Source of the DNA: Alicyclobacillus sp. SP_1
GTDB lineage: Bacteria > Bacillota > Bacilli > Alicyclobacillales > Alicyclobacillaceae
Assembly: GCF_024706985.1 (NCBI RefSeq)
Contig: NZ_JAMCCX010000022.1
Span: 1-46,582 of the forward strand
Length of the DNA stretch: 46,582 bases
Direction of reading: 5' to 3'
Shown in pieces: positions 37,500 to 46,553 of this stretch; within the stretch, counting starts at the first letter, position 1; the number at the start of each line of letters is the position of its first letter. The translations under genes and the position numbers were made by a program. The notes under the pieces are model-generated. The model saw only the letters and a list, made by a program, of their open reading frames with translations, made no database searches and was not told the origin of the DNA.

Positions 37500-38824
37500 A
37501 CGCCACCTCCAAACCTGCCAGCCGATTCTTCAAGCCGACCACAAAGCGGGAAGTTCGGGGAGGTTTCCGCGGAGACCTGTTTCAGCCCTACCTGCTTGGC
37601 ATTTTTAGTGCCTTGGCGCTGTCTGAGTTCGTGCGCGGCGCCTTGACGTTCTCGGTGTTGCCCACCTATGGGACGGGCGTTCTCGGCATTCCGGTACAGT
37701 GGACAGCATTGGCCATCTCTTTGCAATACCTCGTCGACACCATTTTTCGCGCCCCGTTTGGTTGGATGATTGACCGAATTGGGCCCCGTTATCCGCTGCT
37801 GATGGGTTTCGCGGCGGCCATGGCGGGAGTCTTACTGGCGCTTCGGTCCGGAACCGCTACTCACCTCATTTTGGCCGCGATGCTCTTTGGCTTCGGGGTA
37901 TCGCCCATGTGGCCCGCAGCGATGGCTGGCATCGCCCGCTCCATCGCGCCTGAGCGGCGAGCATCCTTTGTGGGTTATCTTTACATCTTCTGGCTCTGTG
38001 GCACCGGGCTCGGCCCAGTCACAGCAAACTTTCTCATCGCCCGCTCCTACACCGCCGCATTTCTCGCTCTTGCAGCCGCTGATGCTCTAGGCGCCGCCGT
38101 GGTTCTCATCTTTGTCCATCGGGCCCGCGACCGCAGCCGAGAGTTTGCTAAAGACGTGCCTGACGGACAAGCTCTCCTCCAAAGCGCGCACGGCGGTCAT
38201 GCTCGCGAGGCGTCGCCGCGAGCGCGGTTGAAGGCCATTTGGCGCAATGTTCGCGATGCCAGCTACCTCTTCCCCGGTATGTTTGCTCAGACATTCGCCA
38301 TTACGTCGCTGGTCCCCATTCTCTCGCTTTACGCCAAACTGGTGCTGCACTTATCTCCCACGCTGTACAGCAGTATCCTCGTCGGAGGTGGCCTCGTGAC
38401 AACCGTCACCTTACTCCCGGCGGGAAAATTGGTCGACCACTTCGGCCCACGGCGCTTTCTTATCGGCGGTTTTGCTCTTGCCGCTGCCGCGCTCATCTTG
38501 TTTTCGTTCTACCACACCATCGCTTCGACGTTCCTGGTGGTGGCAATGATTGGCTTGGGCTATGGCATGGTGCTGCCGTCTTGGAATAAAACCGTGGACA
38601 GTAATATCGATCCCGATAAAAAAGCCACCCTCTGGGGCATTTTTATGACGGTGGAAGGCATTGGTTCCGCTGTGGGTCCATACATCGGCGGAACCGTTTG
38701 GGATGCCATCTCACCGCAAGCCCCGTTCTGGGTAGCAGGTAGTGTCATTCTCGGTATTTGTTTGCTCTATGCTCTCTTGCCGTCACACACAGGTCATGCG
38801 CGGTCGTACGACAAGCTGGTGTAA
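37496..38824 (+). CDS. ltaA: MFS transporter, probable glycolipid flippase LtaA
   Basis: A 442-residue, 12-helix major-facilitator protein with a hydrophilic central loop (about 215-250). From my memory of LtaA, which flips diglucosyl-DAG in Staphylococcus aureus, matching stretches include EF-x-RG in helix 1 (E44, R47), an aspartate in helix 2 (D81), VSPMWP, LFPG then LVPILSLYA, and YGMVLPSWN with WGIF and [15 protein letters not shown] loop signatures DRIGPRYP and DHFGPRRF are also present. The TTG at 37496 follows GGGGTGG and overlaps the glycosyltransferase stop, implying coupling. Its last 31 bases overlap the convergent end of glyA. Confidence 0.82.
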   Translation: MNATSKPASRFFKPTTKREVRGGFRGDLFQPYLLGIFSALALSEFVRGALTFSVLPTYGTGVLGIPVQWTALAISLQYLVDTIFRAPFGWMIDRIGPRYPLLMGFAAAMAGVLLALRSGTATHLILAAMLFGFGVSPMWPAAMAGIARSIAPERRASFVGYLYIFWLCGTGLGPVTANFLIARSYTAAFLALAAADALGAAVVLIFVHRARDRSREFAKDVPDGQALLQSAHGGHAREASPRARLKAIWRNVRDASYLFPGMFAQTFAITSLVPILSLYAKLVLHLSPTLYSSILVGGGLVTTVTLLPAGKLVDHFGPRRFLIGGFALAAAALILFSFYHTIASTFLVVAMIGLGYGMVLPSWNKTVDSNIDPDKKATLWGIFMTVEGIGSAVGPYIGGTVWDAISPQAPFWVAGSVILGICLLYALLPSHTGHARSYDKLV

Positions 38825-40053
38825 AACGGAAATTTTGCGGTCAACTCGCGCACGCGCTGACGCGCCTCTGCCTTCGCCGACTCCGTATGCTCAGGACGCA
38901 GCGTCAGGTCAAAAATTGCCGCAACTTCGCGCATGGCCTCTTCGTCAAAGCCCCGCGTGGTCACTGCCGGAGTGCCAACGCGAACGCCGCTGGTGACCAT
39001 GGGGCTGGCGGGATCGAACGGAATAGCATTTTTATTGACGGTGATGCCAATCTCATCGAGTCGGCGTTCCGCCTCTTTGCCCGTCAACTCGCGCGAACGG
39101 ACATCGATGAGAATGAGGTGGTTGTCGGTGCCACCAGAAACCAATTGCAAACCATGCGCCGAAAGAGTCTCCGCAAAAGACTTCGCATTTTTCACAATTT
39201 GTTCAGAGTACTGTTGGAATTCTGGCTTCAGCGCCTCCCCAAAGGCAACTGCCTTGGCGGCGATGACGTGCATCAAGGGACCACCCTGAACTCCTGGGAA
39301 TATAGACTTGTCGACACCTTTGGCGAATTCCTCGGTGGTCAAAATCATGCCGCCGCGCGGGCCACGGAGGGTCTTGTGAGTCGTCGTGGTGACAAAGTGG
39401 GCGTGAGGCACAGGCGATGGGTGCACGCCGCTGGCCACCAACCCAGCAATGTGCGCCATGTCCACCATCAGATAGGCGCCGACTTCGTCGGCAATCGAGC
39501 GCATGGCTGCAAAGTCGATGATGCGCGGATAGGCACTCGCCCCCGCAACCAACATGCGCGGTCGGTGTTCCAGGGCTTTTTGCCGGACTTCGTCGTAGTC
39601 GATGACGTGTGTCGTGGGATGAACTCCATACGACACAAACTCATACAACTGCCCGGAGAAGTTGACCGGACTCCCGTGCGTCAAATGTCCGCCGTGGGCT
39701 AGGCTCATGCCGAGTACCTTGTCTCCCGGCTTGAGTACGGAAAAGTACACAGCCATGTTGGCCTGAGCGCCTGAGTGTGGCTGAACGTTGACATGCTCCG
39801 CACCAAACAGTTGCTTGGCTCGGTCGCGCGCCAAATTTTCAACCACATCGACATGCTCACAGCCGCCGTAATAGCGCCGTCCCGGATATCCTTCTGCATA
39901 TTTGTTGGTCAACACGCTACCCATCGCCGCCATAACCGCTTCGCTGACGAAATTTTCCGACGCGATGAGCTCAATATTGTCCTGCTGACGCCGTAATTCT
40001 GCTTCCATCGCGACCGCTACGTCTGCATCCCACGCTGACAAATTCACCGGCAT
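38794..40053 (-). CDS. glyA: serine hydroxymethyltransferase
   Basis: PLP enzyme interconverting serine and glycine with tetrahydrofolate, the main source of one-carbon units. The PLP-lysine motif [15 protein letters not shown], the N-terminal [14 protein letters not shown] and [12 protein letters not shown] are canonical; 419 residues. GGGAGAGGGG precedes the ATG. It follows ywlG by 18 bases as in B. subtilis, but the next gene on this strand, upp, is separated by the inserted plus-strand pair. Confidence 0.97.
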   Translation of the reverse strand: MPVNLSAWDADVAVAMEAELRRQQDNIELIASENFVSEAVMAAMGSVLTNKYAEGYPGRRYYGGCEHVDVVENLARDRAKQLFGAEHVNVQPHSGAQANMAVYFSVLKPGDKVLGMSLAHGGHLTHGSPVNFSGQLYEFVSYGVHPTTHVIDYDEVRQKALEHRPRMLVAGASAYPRIIDFAAMRSIADEVGAYLMVDMAHIAGLVASGVHPSPVPHAHFVTTTTHKTLRGPRGGMILTTEEFAKGVDKSIFPGVQGGPLMHVIAAKAVAFGEALKPEFQQYSEQIVKNAKSFAETLSAHGLQLVSGGTDNHLILIDVRSRELTGKEAERRLDEIGITVNKNAIPFDPASPMVTSGVRVGTPAVTTRGFDEEAMREVAAIFDLTLRPEHTESAKAEARQRVRELTAKFPFYTSLSYDRA

Positions 40054-40071
40054 ACCCCTCTCCCATGCAAC

Positions 40072-40662
40072 TCAGACATTCCATCTGCGCTTTGCTTCCG
40101 CCTCATCGTACACTGCACGGGTCCCACCAATCAATGGGGGTCTCGTTTTGGCCATGACCACATGCGCTTCCCCGACCGCGTCCGTGTGTCCGCGGACCGG
40201 TACGGCCACACGGCGAAGGTGCATGCCAATCAGCGTGTCCCCGATGTCCATGCCCGCATCTGCAAGTACCGTTTCGACGAGACATGGGTCTTCCAACCGT
40301 TCATACGCTGCAGCCGCTACAGCACCTCCCGCTCCGGGTACGGGGATGGCCCTCACCTCTTGCCAACCGCGCTCGCGAGCAAGATGTCGTTCCACGACCA
40401 AGGCTCGGTTTAAATGCTCACAGCACTGGAAGACCACATGACAACCAAACTCTTGCCCCGCTGTTTCGAGCACGGTCTGCACCACGAGGCGCCCGAGCGC
40501 CAGAGACGTGGCCGTGCCAATATGCTGACCGATGATTTCGCTCGTCGACGCTCCGAGTACGAATACATCGCCCGGCCGCAGCGGAGCTTCGGTTCGGAGA
40601 TGACGCAACAAGTCCCGCACTGTGCTCGCCACGTCTTGAAAGTGTTGTTCATCCGCCATCAT
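40072..40662 (-). CDS. ywlG: YwlG family (TIGR01440/UPF0340) protein
   Basis: A conserved cytoplasmic protein of about 196 residues with unknown function. Family landmarks are VLGASTSEIIGQHIGT, CCEHLNRALVVER and the C-terminal RPPLIGGTRAVYD. GGAGGGG lies six bases before the ATG at 40662; a second ATG follows directly. The much longer upstream frame overlaps ywlE and is not supported. The start lies 14 bases inside the ywlE end, so the two are probably coupled. Confidence 0.88.
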   Translation of the reverse strand: MMADEQHFQDVASTVRDLLRHLRTEAPLRPGDVFVLGASTSEIIGQHIGTATSLALGRLVVQTVLETAGQEFGCHVVFQCCEHLNRALVVERHLARERGWQEVRAIPVPGAGGAVAAAAYERLEDPCLVETVLADAGMDIGDTLIGMHLRRVAVPVRGHTDAVGEAHVVMAKTRPPLIGGTRAVYDEAEAKRRWNV

Positions 40663-41239
40663 TTTGCCCCTCCGTCTCGAGTCCATCGTCCTCCCCATGT
40701 TCGCCCGGCCGCGGCGGCTCGTTGCCAGCGTCCGAAACGGACTGCTCAGGGACATCTGCCACCTCTGCCGACAGTCGGCTGAGCATCTGCTCAATGCTCC
40801 CCTCCAGCGCTTTTGCACAGAGTTCGTAGCGGTCGTCCGAGAACCCGAACGGATCCGCCAAATCATACTGCCGAATCTCACGCAGCGGCTCGTCTGGCGC
40901 AGCCCCTGCCGCGAAAGCGCCGAGCACGTGCACCTTATGCGCCATATGGGGAAAGCGGCGCACCACTTCGGAGCGGTGAGCCGCGGTCATCGTCAGAACA
41001 ATGTCAGCAGACGCCAGCATCTCTTCATCCACGGGGCGCGAACTATGAGCGTTTAAGACCACGTGGCGACGGACGAGCGCGTTGACCGCCGGAGCAGACA
41101 TCGGCATGCCAGGTGCCGCATGCAATCCGGCGGACGCAACCTGCCAGGAAAGCCCGCGTTCCGCCAACTGGTGCCTCGCAATGTGTTCCGCCATCGGACT
41201 GCGGCAAGTATTTCCAGTGCACACGAAAAGAATCCGCAC
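40649..41239 (-). CDS. ywlE: protein-arginine phosphatase YwlE (LMW phosphatase family)
   Basis: Removes phosphate from arginine residues modified by McsB, part of stress protein quality control. The P-loop CTGNTCRSPMAE has the nucleophile C7 and R13; threonine at position 11, instead of the Ile of tyrosine phosphatases, is the known determinant of arginine specificity. The DPFG loop supplies the general acid. The protein has 196 residues against about 150 in B. subtilis; the extra 45 at the C-terminus are acidic and low-complexity (EHGEDDGLETEGQNDGG) and overlap the ywlG start. Confidence 0.9.
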   Translation of the reverse strand: MRILFVCTGNTCRSPMAEHIARHQLAERGLSWQVASAGLHAAPGMPMSAPAVNALVRRHVVLNAHSSRPVDEEMLASADIVLTMTAAHRSEVVRRFPHMAHKVHVLGAFAAGAAPDEPLREIRQYDLADPFGFSDDRYELCAKALEGSIEQMLSRLSAEVADVPEQSVSDAGNEPPRPGEHGEDDGLETEGQNDGG

Positions 41240-41319
41240 GACAGGTCACCTCCTTTCCTGAGGTTGCGGAAACCGCTGAAATGTTGCCTCTATGCACATT
41301 GTATCCTCATCGAACCACT

Positions 41320-41880
41320 CTACTCAAACAAAAAACGCAAACCGAGCGCAATCAGGATGGCGGCTCCTATCCACTCGCCCACTTTTCCCGACACACTGGT
41401 AAACCGCTTGCCGATGATGAGCCCCAGACCCGTCAAGAGCGCACCCGCCAATCCAAAACTGACCGCGGACACCACGCCGTAGGCGGCGCTTCGCAGGCCT
41501 AGTGTAAAGCCGATGGACATGGCATCGACGGACACGCCCGCGGCAAACGTCAACATGGCCAGCGTACTCCGGACCGTGCGATTGCCGGACGACGGTTCCG
41601 CTCGCCAAGAGACGAGCAACATGTGCAGTCCGAGGCCAATCAGCACCACTGCTCCAAAACCGTTGGCAAAGCGGCCGATCCGGTCTTCAATCCACACCCC
41701 AATAACCAGTCCGATGAGTGTCAGCAACACGTGGAAGACGCCTATCCAGAAGCACAGCTGCAACGCTTCCTTGCGCCGTATGCCGGCAAGCCCGATGCCA
41801 ATGGATAACGAAAACGCATCCATCCCCAGCGCCAGAGCCATCATGACAATCTCGAACAGGTCGTGTAGATGGTTGCCCAC
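41320..41880 (-). CDS. mntP: manganese efflux pump MntP
   Basis: A six-helix membrane exporter of Mn2+, 186 residues. The paired aspartate motifs of the family are present: GMDAFSLSIGIGL (D21) and SVDAMSIGFTLG (D119). It corresponds to ywlD in B. subtilis by position between tsaC and ywlE. No yybP-ykoY-type manganese riboswitch is recognised in the 100 bases upstream. Confidence 0.92.
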   Translation of the reverse strand: MGNHLHDLFEIVMMALALGMDAFSLSIGIGLAGIRRKEALQLCFWIGVFHVLLTLIGLVIGVWIEDRIGRFANGFGAVVLIGLGLHMLLVSWRAEPSSGNRTVRSTLAMLTFAAGVSVDAMSIGFTLGLRSAAYGVVSAVSFGLAGALLTGLGLIIGKRFTSVSGKVGEWIGAAILIALGLRFLFE

Positions 41881-41980
41881 TCCACATCCCCCTCAGGCCG
41901 TAAAAGCGCCGCGCCGCGAGCTGGCACGCAGAAGGACGACCTGTTAAGGAACTTATGCGGGAATGCGGACAAAGATGATG

Positions 41981-43081
41981 TCAGCGCTCTGGGATGTCAA
42001 AAATGCGGCCTTCGGACGCTTTCATCAGCCGATTCGTGAGCGCGAGACTCCACTCCTGTCCAGCCGGTACTCCGACGACATAAATCGCGTCCACGCGATG
42101 GCGGTCGGCCTCGCGGAGCGACGCATAGAGGGCCTGAGCCAAAGCCGGTGCGTACGTATCCCAGTCATTTCCATCCAATGCGTTCGTCCAGACCGGGGCG
42201 ATGGTCGACTCAGCCCGCAGAACGAGGGCACGCGGACCAATCAGCGCCACGCGGTGATGATGGACGGACTGCATCGTGGCCGCCATGGCTTGAACCATCT
42301 TGTCAGCAGGGCCAGACCATACGAAGACCGGAGCATCCGGCGCATAGTGCCGGTACTTCATGCCGGGCGCGAGCGGCGCTGACGCATCTCTGGCATCGCC
42401 GTGCGTAGGGCCAGTGGAAAGGAGCGGATCGACCCGGATGTCAAGGCCTAACGTTCGCTCGAGGGCCGCGACGGAAATGGCGCCCGGACGGTAGACGGTG
42501 GCGCCCGTTGCGTCCAGTCGCAGAACTGTCGACTCAATGCCGACGGCGCATGGGCCGCCATCGACGAGGGCGTCGAGGGCTGGCGCCAAGTCCAGGGCGA
42601 CATCGGCAGCATGAGTGGGACTCGGTCGACCCGAAAGATTGGCACTCGGCGCGGCCACAGGTACGCCCGCTTGGCGAATGAGTTCGAGCGCAACCGGATG
42701 ATTCGGCATGCGCACGCCGACAAGCGGCTGCCGCTGATAGACGTTCACTGCGATGCGCGCGCTCGGCGCCAAAAGCAGCGTGAGCGGGCCTGGCCAGAAC
42801 TGCGCCATGGCCTCCCGGACCTCGGCCGTCAGCGCCTCTCTCTGCACCACTTGCTCCAACATCTCCAGACTCGACACGTGAACAATCAGCGGATTGTCGG
42901 ACGGCCTGCCTTTCGCCGCAAAGATACGCTCCACAGCCGCCGCATCGAAAGCACTCCCGCCGAGGCCATAGACGGTTTCCGTCGGAAACGCAACAAGGCG
43001 CCCGGACCGCAGCCATGCCGCCGGACGCTCGAGATGATGTTGCCAGCCCTCTACTGCCCAGTTGACCGTGTACTCTTCCAC
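41981..43081 (-). CDS. tsaC: L-threonylcarbamoyladenylate synthase
   Basis: Makes threonylcarbamoyl-AMP from threonine, bicarbonate and ATP for the universal t6A37 tRNA modification. The N-terminal YrdC/Sua5 domain (about 15-210) shows FPTETVYGLGG, KGRPSDNPLIVH and ANLSGRPSPT. A C-terminal Sua5 domain begins at LAPGMKYRHYAPDAP. It is 366 residues, the two-domain YwlC type. The GTG start is the only in-frame option; the AAGGGGG site is nine bases away. Confidence 0.94.
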   Translation of the reverse strand: MEEYTVNWAVEGWQHHLERPAAWLRSGRLVAFPTETVYGLGGSAFDAAAVERIFAAKGRPSDNPLIVHVSSLEMLEQVVQREALTAEVREAMAQFWPGPLTLLLAPSARIAVNVYQRQPLVGVRMPNHPVALELIRQAGVPVAAPSANLSGRPSPTHAADVALDLAPALDALVDGGPCAVGIESTVLRLDATGATVYRPGAISVAALERTLGLDIRVDPLLSTGPTHGDARDASAPLAPGMKYRHYAPDAPVFVWSGPADKMVQAMAATMQSVHHHRVALIGPRALVLRAESTIAPVWTNALDGNDWDTYAPALAQALYASLREADRHRVDAIYVVGVPAGQEWSLALTNRLMKASEGRIFDIPER

Positions 43082-43117
43082 CCTCCCGTGCCCCCTTGGT
43101 CAGGGTCGATCCCGCCG

Positions 43118-43822
43118 TCAGGCGTGGGTAGGGAACTTTGGCGGATCGACCTTATTTTTAATGGTGTGCCACAACTCTTCCCCATAATCGAGGGCTGCGA
43201 TGCGCACCTGCACTTTTTCCATCTTGCCGTTTGGACCCATCATCCGCAAGACTTCAAGCGGAGGTATGTCTGGAAAACTTCCGGTGTTGGGAACGGCGTC
43301 ACCTTCTGCGATGTCGACGAAGCAGAGAGGCGGAAACAACACGCACCACCAATTCGCTCCTTGTCCTTTGCCGAGAATGATGCGAAGGGCCTCGTAGCGA
43401 CCGGCCGGATATATTTGATTGCCGTAAATTTTAGTAGGAAAGTGTACTTTAGCGACAGCGGTTTGAACGCCGTAGTGGAAGCCGTGCTCGCGCACGACGT
43501 GCAAAGCGATGCTTTGCAACTCTGCCACATGCGATTCGACAATGTCGCGCGCTTCGGTGGATGAGGTGACTCCGTGCATCCACTGTCCAACCTGTAACAC
43601 GATGGCGTTGCGGACTTCGCGCTTAAGCTGTTGGTCGGCGGGACTGTCACTATTGGCGATGATGCGCAGACGCAACGCTTCCTTGGGGATGGGCGCGTTG
43701 TGGGGAACCGCCGGATTAAACGGTGCTGCGTGCAACTGCCCGGTCGAACTCATCCACAATCTCGCTCCTGTGCAAACACACGCCACCACCGCCACGAGTA
43801 TCAACATCCGTCTCCACATCAC
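43118..43822 (-). CDS. spoIIR: stage II sporulation protein R
   Basis: Secreted by the forespore into the intermembrane space to trigger SpoIIGA processing of pro-SigE in the mother cell. It has an N-terminal signal or anchor (about 5-20), then the conserved LRLRIIANSDSPADQQLKRE segment (in parts: LRIIANSDSPADQQLK), YPAGRYEALRIILG and GANWWCVLFPPLCFVD. It is 234 residues long. A SigF-type promoter overlaps the end of prmC. Neighbours prmC and tsaC match B. subtilis. Confidence 0.95.
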   Translation of the reverse strand: MMWRRMLILVAVVACVCTGARLWMSSTGQLHAAPFNPAVPHNAPIPKEALRLRIIANSDSPADQQLKREVRNAIVLQVGQWMHGVTSSTEARDIVESHVAELQSIALHVVREHGFHYGVQTAVAKVHFPTKIYGNQIYPAGRYEALRIILGKGQGANWWCVLFPPLCFVDIAEGDAVPNTGSFPDIPPLEVLRMMGPNGKMEKVQVRIAALDYGEELWHTIKNKVDPPKFPTHA

Positions 43823-43848
43823 ACCGCGCCTCCTATCGTCTCTAGCAA

Positions 43849-43878
43849 AAGCATCGCCAGAAAACGATAGATTTATTC
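43849..43878 (-). promoter_or_regulatory. candidate SigF promoter of spoIIR
   Basis: Minus-strand GAATA (43878-43874), 15-base spacer, GGCGATGCTT (43858-43849). It matches GYWTA at 4 of 5 and GGNRANANTW at 9 of 10 positions, and lies about 30 bases before the start. The -35 overlaps the prmC stop codon. SigF control of spoIIR is established in B. subtilis. Confidence 0.65.
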
Positions 43879-44902
43879 AAAGGCGCGGGCGCACAATAGA
43901 AACAACGCGGTCCACTTGGCGCAGGTCCTGGGACACGGAGACATGGTAGTCGCGAAACTGTTGGTTCTCGGCGAATAAGGCGGCCACTGCGGCAGCTTGT
44001 CCGGCGCCAACCTCCAGAAACACTGCGGCAGGCCCTTGCTGCGGCAGCCAAGCAGGACTCAGTCGCGCGATTTCGCGATAAAAGTGCAGGCCATCAGCAT
44101 GACCATCAAGCGCTAGTCGCGGTTCAAAGTCGCGCACTGAAGGTTCCAATTGGTCCAACTCCGCGGTGGGAATGTAAGGCGGATTGGACAACAGCACGTC
44201 GAAGCGGCGTTCTTGTTCCAGAGCCGTATGGACGGGTGCCGGGGCGGACGCATCACGGGAAGGGGTGACTGGGCTTTCGAGGTGTGCCAGGCCATCGACG
44301 AGGCGAAACGTCACATTGGCGCAAAGTCGCTTCGCGTTGCTGGCGGCGACTTCGAGCGCGCCGGGCGACACATCCCATCCCTCGACCTTTGCCCGCGGAC
44401 AGAAGAGCGCCACGCTGATGGCCATGCAGCCGCTGCCACAACCGAGATCGACCAGAGAGGCCGTGGGATGATGCACGGAGACGAAGTCCACGGCGGCCTG
44501 AACGAGCCACTCCGTGTCTGGCCGCGGAATCAGGCAGCGCGGGTCTACGGAAAACAGATGCCCGAAAAATTCGGCCTGGCCTGTGATGTAAGCGACCGGC
44601 TCGAAACGCATGCGACGTGCAGCCAAATCATCGATGTGCTGGACCTCATCCGCAGAAACAGTCTGCTGGAAACGAAGTGGCAGTTGGCTTCGGTCGCCTC
44701 CCACGGCAAAAGCGACGAGTTCCATGGCTTCTCGCCGCGCCTGTTGCTCGCGCTCTGGGCGAGGCCAGTCGGCATAGAGGGAACTCCCCAGAAAGTGGGC
44801 CGTTACGCGCTGCACCACCTGGGCAATGGTCGATCCGTTGCAGAGCACACGGTCATCGTGCCCGCCCCTTGCCTCCTGCGAATCTCCGCTACCTGACGCC
44901 AT
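43877..44902 (-). CDS. prmC: peptide chain release factor N5-glutamine methyltransferase
   Basis: Methylates the glutamine of the GGQ motif in release factors, using S-adenosylmethionine. Motif I LVDLGCGSGCMAI binds the cofactor and NPPY (about residues 240-243) binds the substrate glutamine; RCLIPRPDTEWLV is also family-specific. It is 341 residues, somewhat long, with about 30 extra N-terminal residues and an Ala/Pro/Ser-rich insert near 215-225. The ATG at 44902 overlaps the prfA stop (TGATG) and has GGAGG four bases upstream; GTG at 44905 is too close. It is directly downstream of its substrate gene. Confidence 0.94.
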   Translation of the reverse strand: MASGSGDSQEARGGHDDRVLCNGSTIAQVVQRVTAHFLGSSLYADWPRPEREQQARREAMELVAFAVGGDRSQLPLRFQQTVSADEVQHIDDLAARRMRFEPVAYITGQAEFFGHLFSVDPRCLIPRPDTEWLVQAAVDFVSVHHPTASLVDLGCGSGCMAISVALFCPRAKVEGWDVSPGALEVAASNAKRLCANVTFRLVDGLAHLESPVTPSRDASAPAPVHTALEQERRFDVLLSNPPYIPTAELDQLEPSVRDFEPRLALDGHADGLHFYREIARLSPAWLPQQGPAAVFLEVGAGQAAAVAALFAENQQFRDYHVSVSQDLRQVDRVVSIVRPRL

Positions 44903-45975
44903 CACGCCTCCATCGCTTCCGACAAACGCTCCGTCTGGTCGGCCACGATGAGATGTTGGACAATCTCGTCTAAATCTCCGGCCAAAACGGCATCGAGCCG
45001 ATGGAGGGTAAGCCCAATGCGGTGGTCCGTGACTCGGCTCTGCGGGAAATTGTAGGTGCGGATGCGCTCGCTGCGATCTCCCGTGCCGACCTGACTTTTG
45101 CGAGCTGCTGCCTGTTCTTCCTGTTGCTCCGCCTGATACTTTTCAAAGAGGCGGGCCCGAAGCACTCGCATCGCCTTGTCGCGGTTTTTCAACTGCGACT
45201 TCTCGTCCTGGCAGGACACCACGAGACCTGTGGGCAGATGGGTGATGCGGACAGCAGACTGGGTGGTGTTGACGCTTTGCCCGCCTGGCCCAGTCGAGCA
45301 AAACGTGTCAATGCGCAGATCCTTCTCATGCACCTCGACCTGTACATCCTCCACTTCGGGCAGCACGGCCACGGTTGCCGTAGACGTATGAATGCGCCCT
45401 CCCGACTCGGTCGTCGGCACGCGCTGAACGCGATGTGCGCCACTCTCGTATTTCAATTTGCTGTAAGCACCTTTGCCGAGAATCGACAGCGTGGCATCTC
45501 GAAAACCACCGATGTCTGTGTAACTGGCATCGATGAGTTCTGTCTTCCATCCATTCGCCTCAGCGTAGCGCGTGTACATGCGTAGAAGGTCTCCGGCAAA
45601 CAGGGCCGCCTCTTCCCCGCCCGCCGCTGCACGGACTTCAAGGAACACGTTCTTGTCATCGTTCGGATCCTTTGGCAACAACAACACCTGGAGCCGATTG
45701 CCGTACTCCTCCAACCGGCGAGAGACTTCGTCCACTTCCTGTTTCACCATCTCACGCATCTCATCATCGAGCTTCTCGCTCAACATCGCCTTTGTCTCCT
45801 CGAGTTGGCGCTCTGCCTCTCGGTAAAGACGGTAAGTTGTGACGGTCTCTTCTAAATCCGACTGTTCTTTGGCGTACGTTCGCAGTTTCGTTGGATTCCC
45901 AGAAATGTCCGGGTTACAGAGCCACTCACTGAGCTGCTCATACCGCTTTTCCATAGACTCTAGTTTGTCAAACAC
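44902..45975 (-). CDS. prfA: peptide chain release factor 1
   Basis: Terminates translation at UAA and UAG. The stop-codon-reading tripeptide is P187-T-T189 (P-x-T of RF1) in QRVPTTES, and the catalytic GGQ is at 231-233 in [12 protein letters not shown]. It is 357 residues long. GTG start at 45975 with GGAAGGAGG upstream. About 105 bases separate it from the structured element beyond rpmE. Confidence 0.97.
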   Translation of the reverse strand: MFDKLESMEKRYEQLSEWLCNPDISGNPTKLRTYAKEQSDLEETVTTYRLYREAERQLEETKAMLSEKLDDEMREMVKQEVDEVSRRLEEYGNRLQVLLLPKDPNDDKNVFLEVRAAAGGEEAALFAGDLLRMYTRYAEANGWKTELIDASYTDIGGFRDATLSILGKGAYSKLKYESGAHRVQRVPTTESGGRIHTSTATVAVLPEVEDVQVEVHEKDLRIDTFCSTGPGGQSVNTTQSAVRITHLPTGLVVSCQDEKSQLKNRDKAMRVLRARLFEKYQAEQQEEQAAARKSQVGTGDRSERIRTYNFPQSRVTDHRIGLTLHRLDAVLAGDLDEIVQHLIVADQTERLSEAMEA

Positions 45976-46080
45976 GGCAATTCCTCCTTCCGTTCAAAAT
46001 CGTCCGCAAAACGCGCCATGCATCGACACCAGCACGCATCCACCGACATGAGTCCCGTCAACATGAACCTACATGAATAA

Positions 46081-46174
46081 CCTCGAAAAGAGCCATTACA
46101 GGCGCGCAGCACAATCGTGCCTGGGGTGACCATAAAAATGGCACCCCTGCAACCAGAAATGGCTCTTCTCGAGG
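46081..46174 (-). repeat. nested inverted-repeat element between rpmE and prfA
   Basis: Outer arms of 17 bases (46174-46158 and 46097-46081, CCTCGAGAAGAGCCATT paired with AATGGCTCTTTTCGAGG) pair completely in RNA with one G-U. Inside are a GGGGTGCCAT / ATGGTCACCCC stem with one bulge and a four-base T loop, and a GCAC-GATT-GTGC hairpin. It therefore folds as a three-way junction of 94 bases. It starts nine bases after the rpmE stop. No U-tract follows. A structured RNA, a 3'-end processing signal or a miniature inverted-repeat element are possible. Confidence 0.65.
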
Positions 46175-46182
46175 AAAGCGAA

Positions 46183-46398
46183 CTACTGAGCTGTCTGAGT
46201 TTGAATTCCGTACTTTTTGTTGAAACGGTCGACGCGTCCGCCCACATCTATCAGCTTTTGCTTTCCTGTATAGAACGGGTGGCATTTCGAACAAATTTCA
46301 ACGCGAAGATTGCCCTTCACCGAACCGGTCTCAAACGTCTCTCCGCACGCACAGGTAACCGTCACCTTTTGATAATTCGGATGTCCCTCTGATTTCAT
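46183..46398 (-). CDS. rpmE: 50S ribosomal protein L31, zinc-binding type
   Basis: Ribosomal protein of 71 residues that bridges the subunits. [11 protein letters not shown] and [12 protein letters not shown] provide the cysteines of the zinc-containing (C+) form, followed by [15 protein letters not shown] at 46398 has AGAGAGGTGA upstream; a 12-residue longer frame is rejected. In B. subtilis tdk lies between rpmE and prfA, but here only the structured element does. Confidence 0.96.
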   Translation of the reverse strand: MKSEGHPNYQKVTVTCACGETFETGSVKGNLRVEICSKCHPFYTGKQKLIDVGGRVDRFNKKYGIQTQTAQ

Positions 46399-46442
46399 GC
46401 CGTTCACCTCTCTCAAAAACCACTTTGTAGACACTGCGCTCT

Positions 46443-46471
46443 ATACTAGCACACTGATTACAATTTGTCAC
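46443..46471 (-). promoter_or_regulatory. SigA promoter of rpmE
   Basis: Minus-strand GTGACA (46471-46466), 17-base spacer ending in TGC, TAGTAT (46448-46443). The -35 matches at 5 of 6; the TGn extension supports the weaker -10. It gives a leader of about 40 bases. Confidence 0.6.
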
Positions 46472-46553
46472 GCCCATGCGCGCGTGAAAAAATATTGCAA
46501 TTTCTCCTCTCTCAGGAAAAGTACGTTTTTCTCTCATTTCCTCATTCAATCGC

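Noticed and set aside
41881-41980. possible manganese riboswitch before mntP
   Set aside because: The 100-base gap lacks the conserved loops of the yybP-ykoY class.
42611-43564. 317-codon plus-strand open frame
   Set aside because: Antisense to tsaC and spoIIR, both of which have unmistakable motifs.
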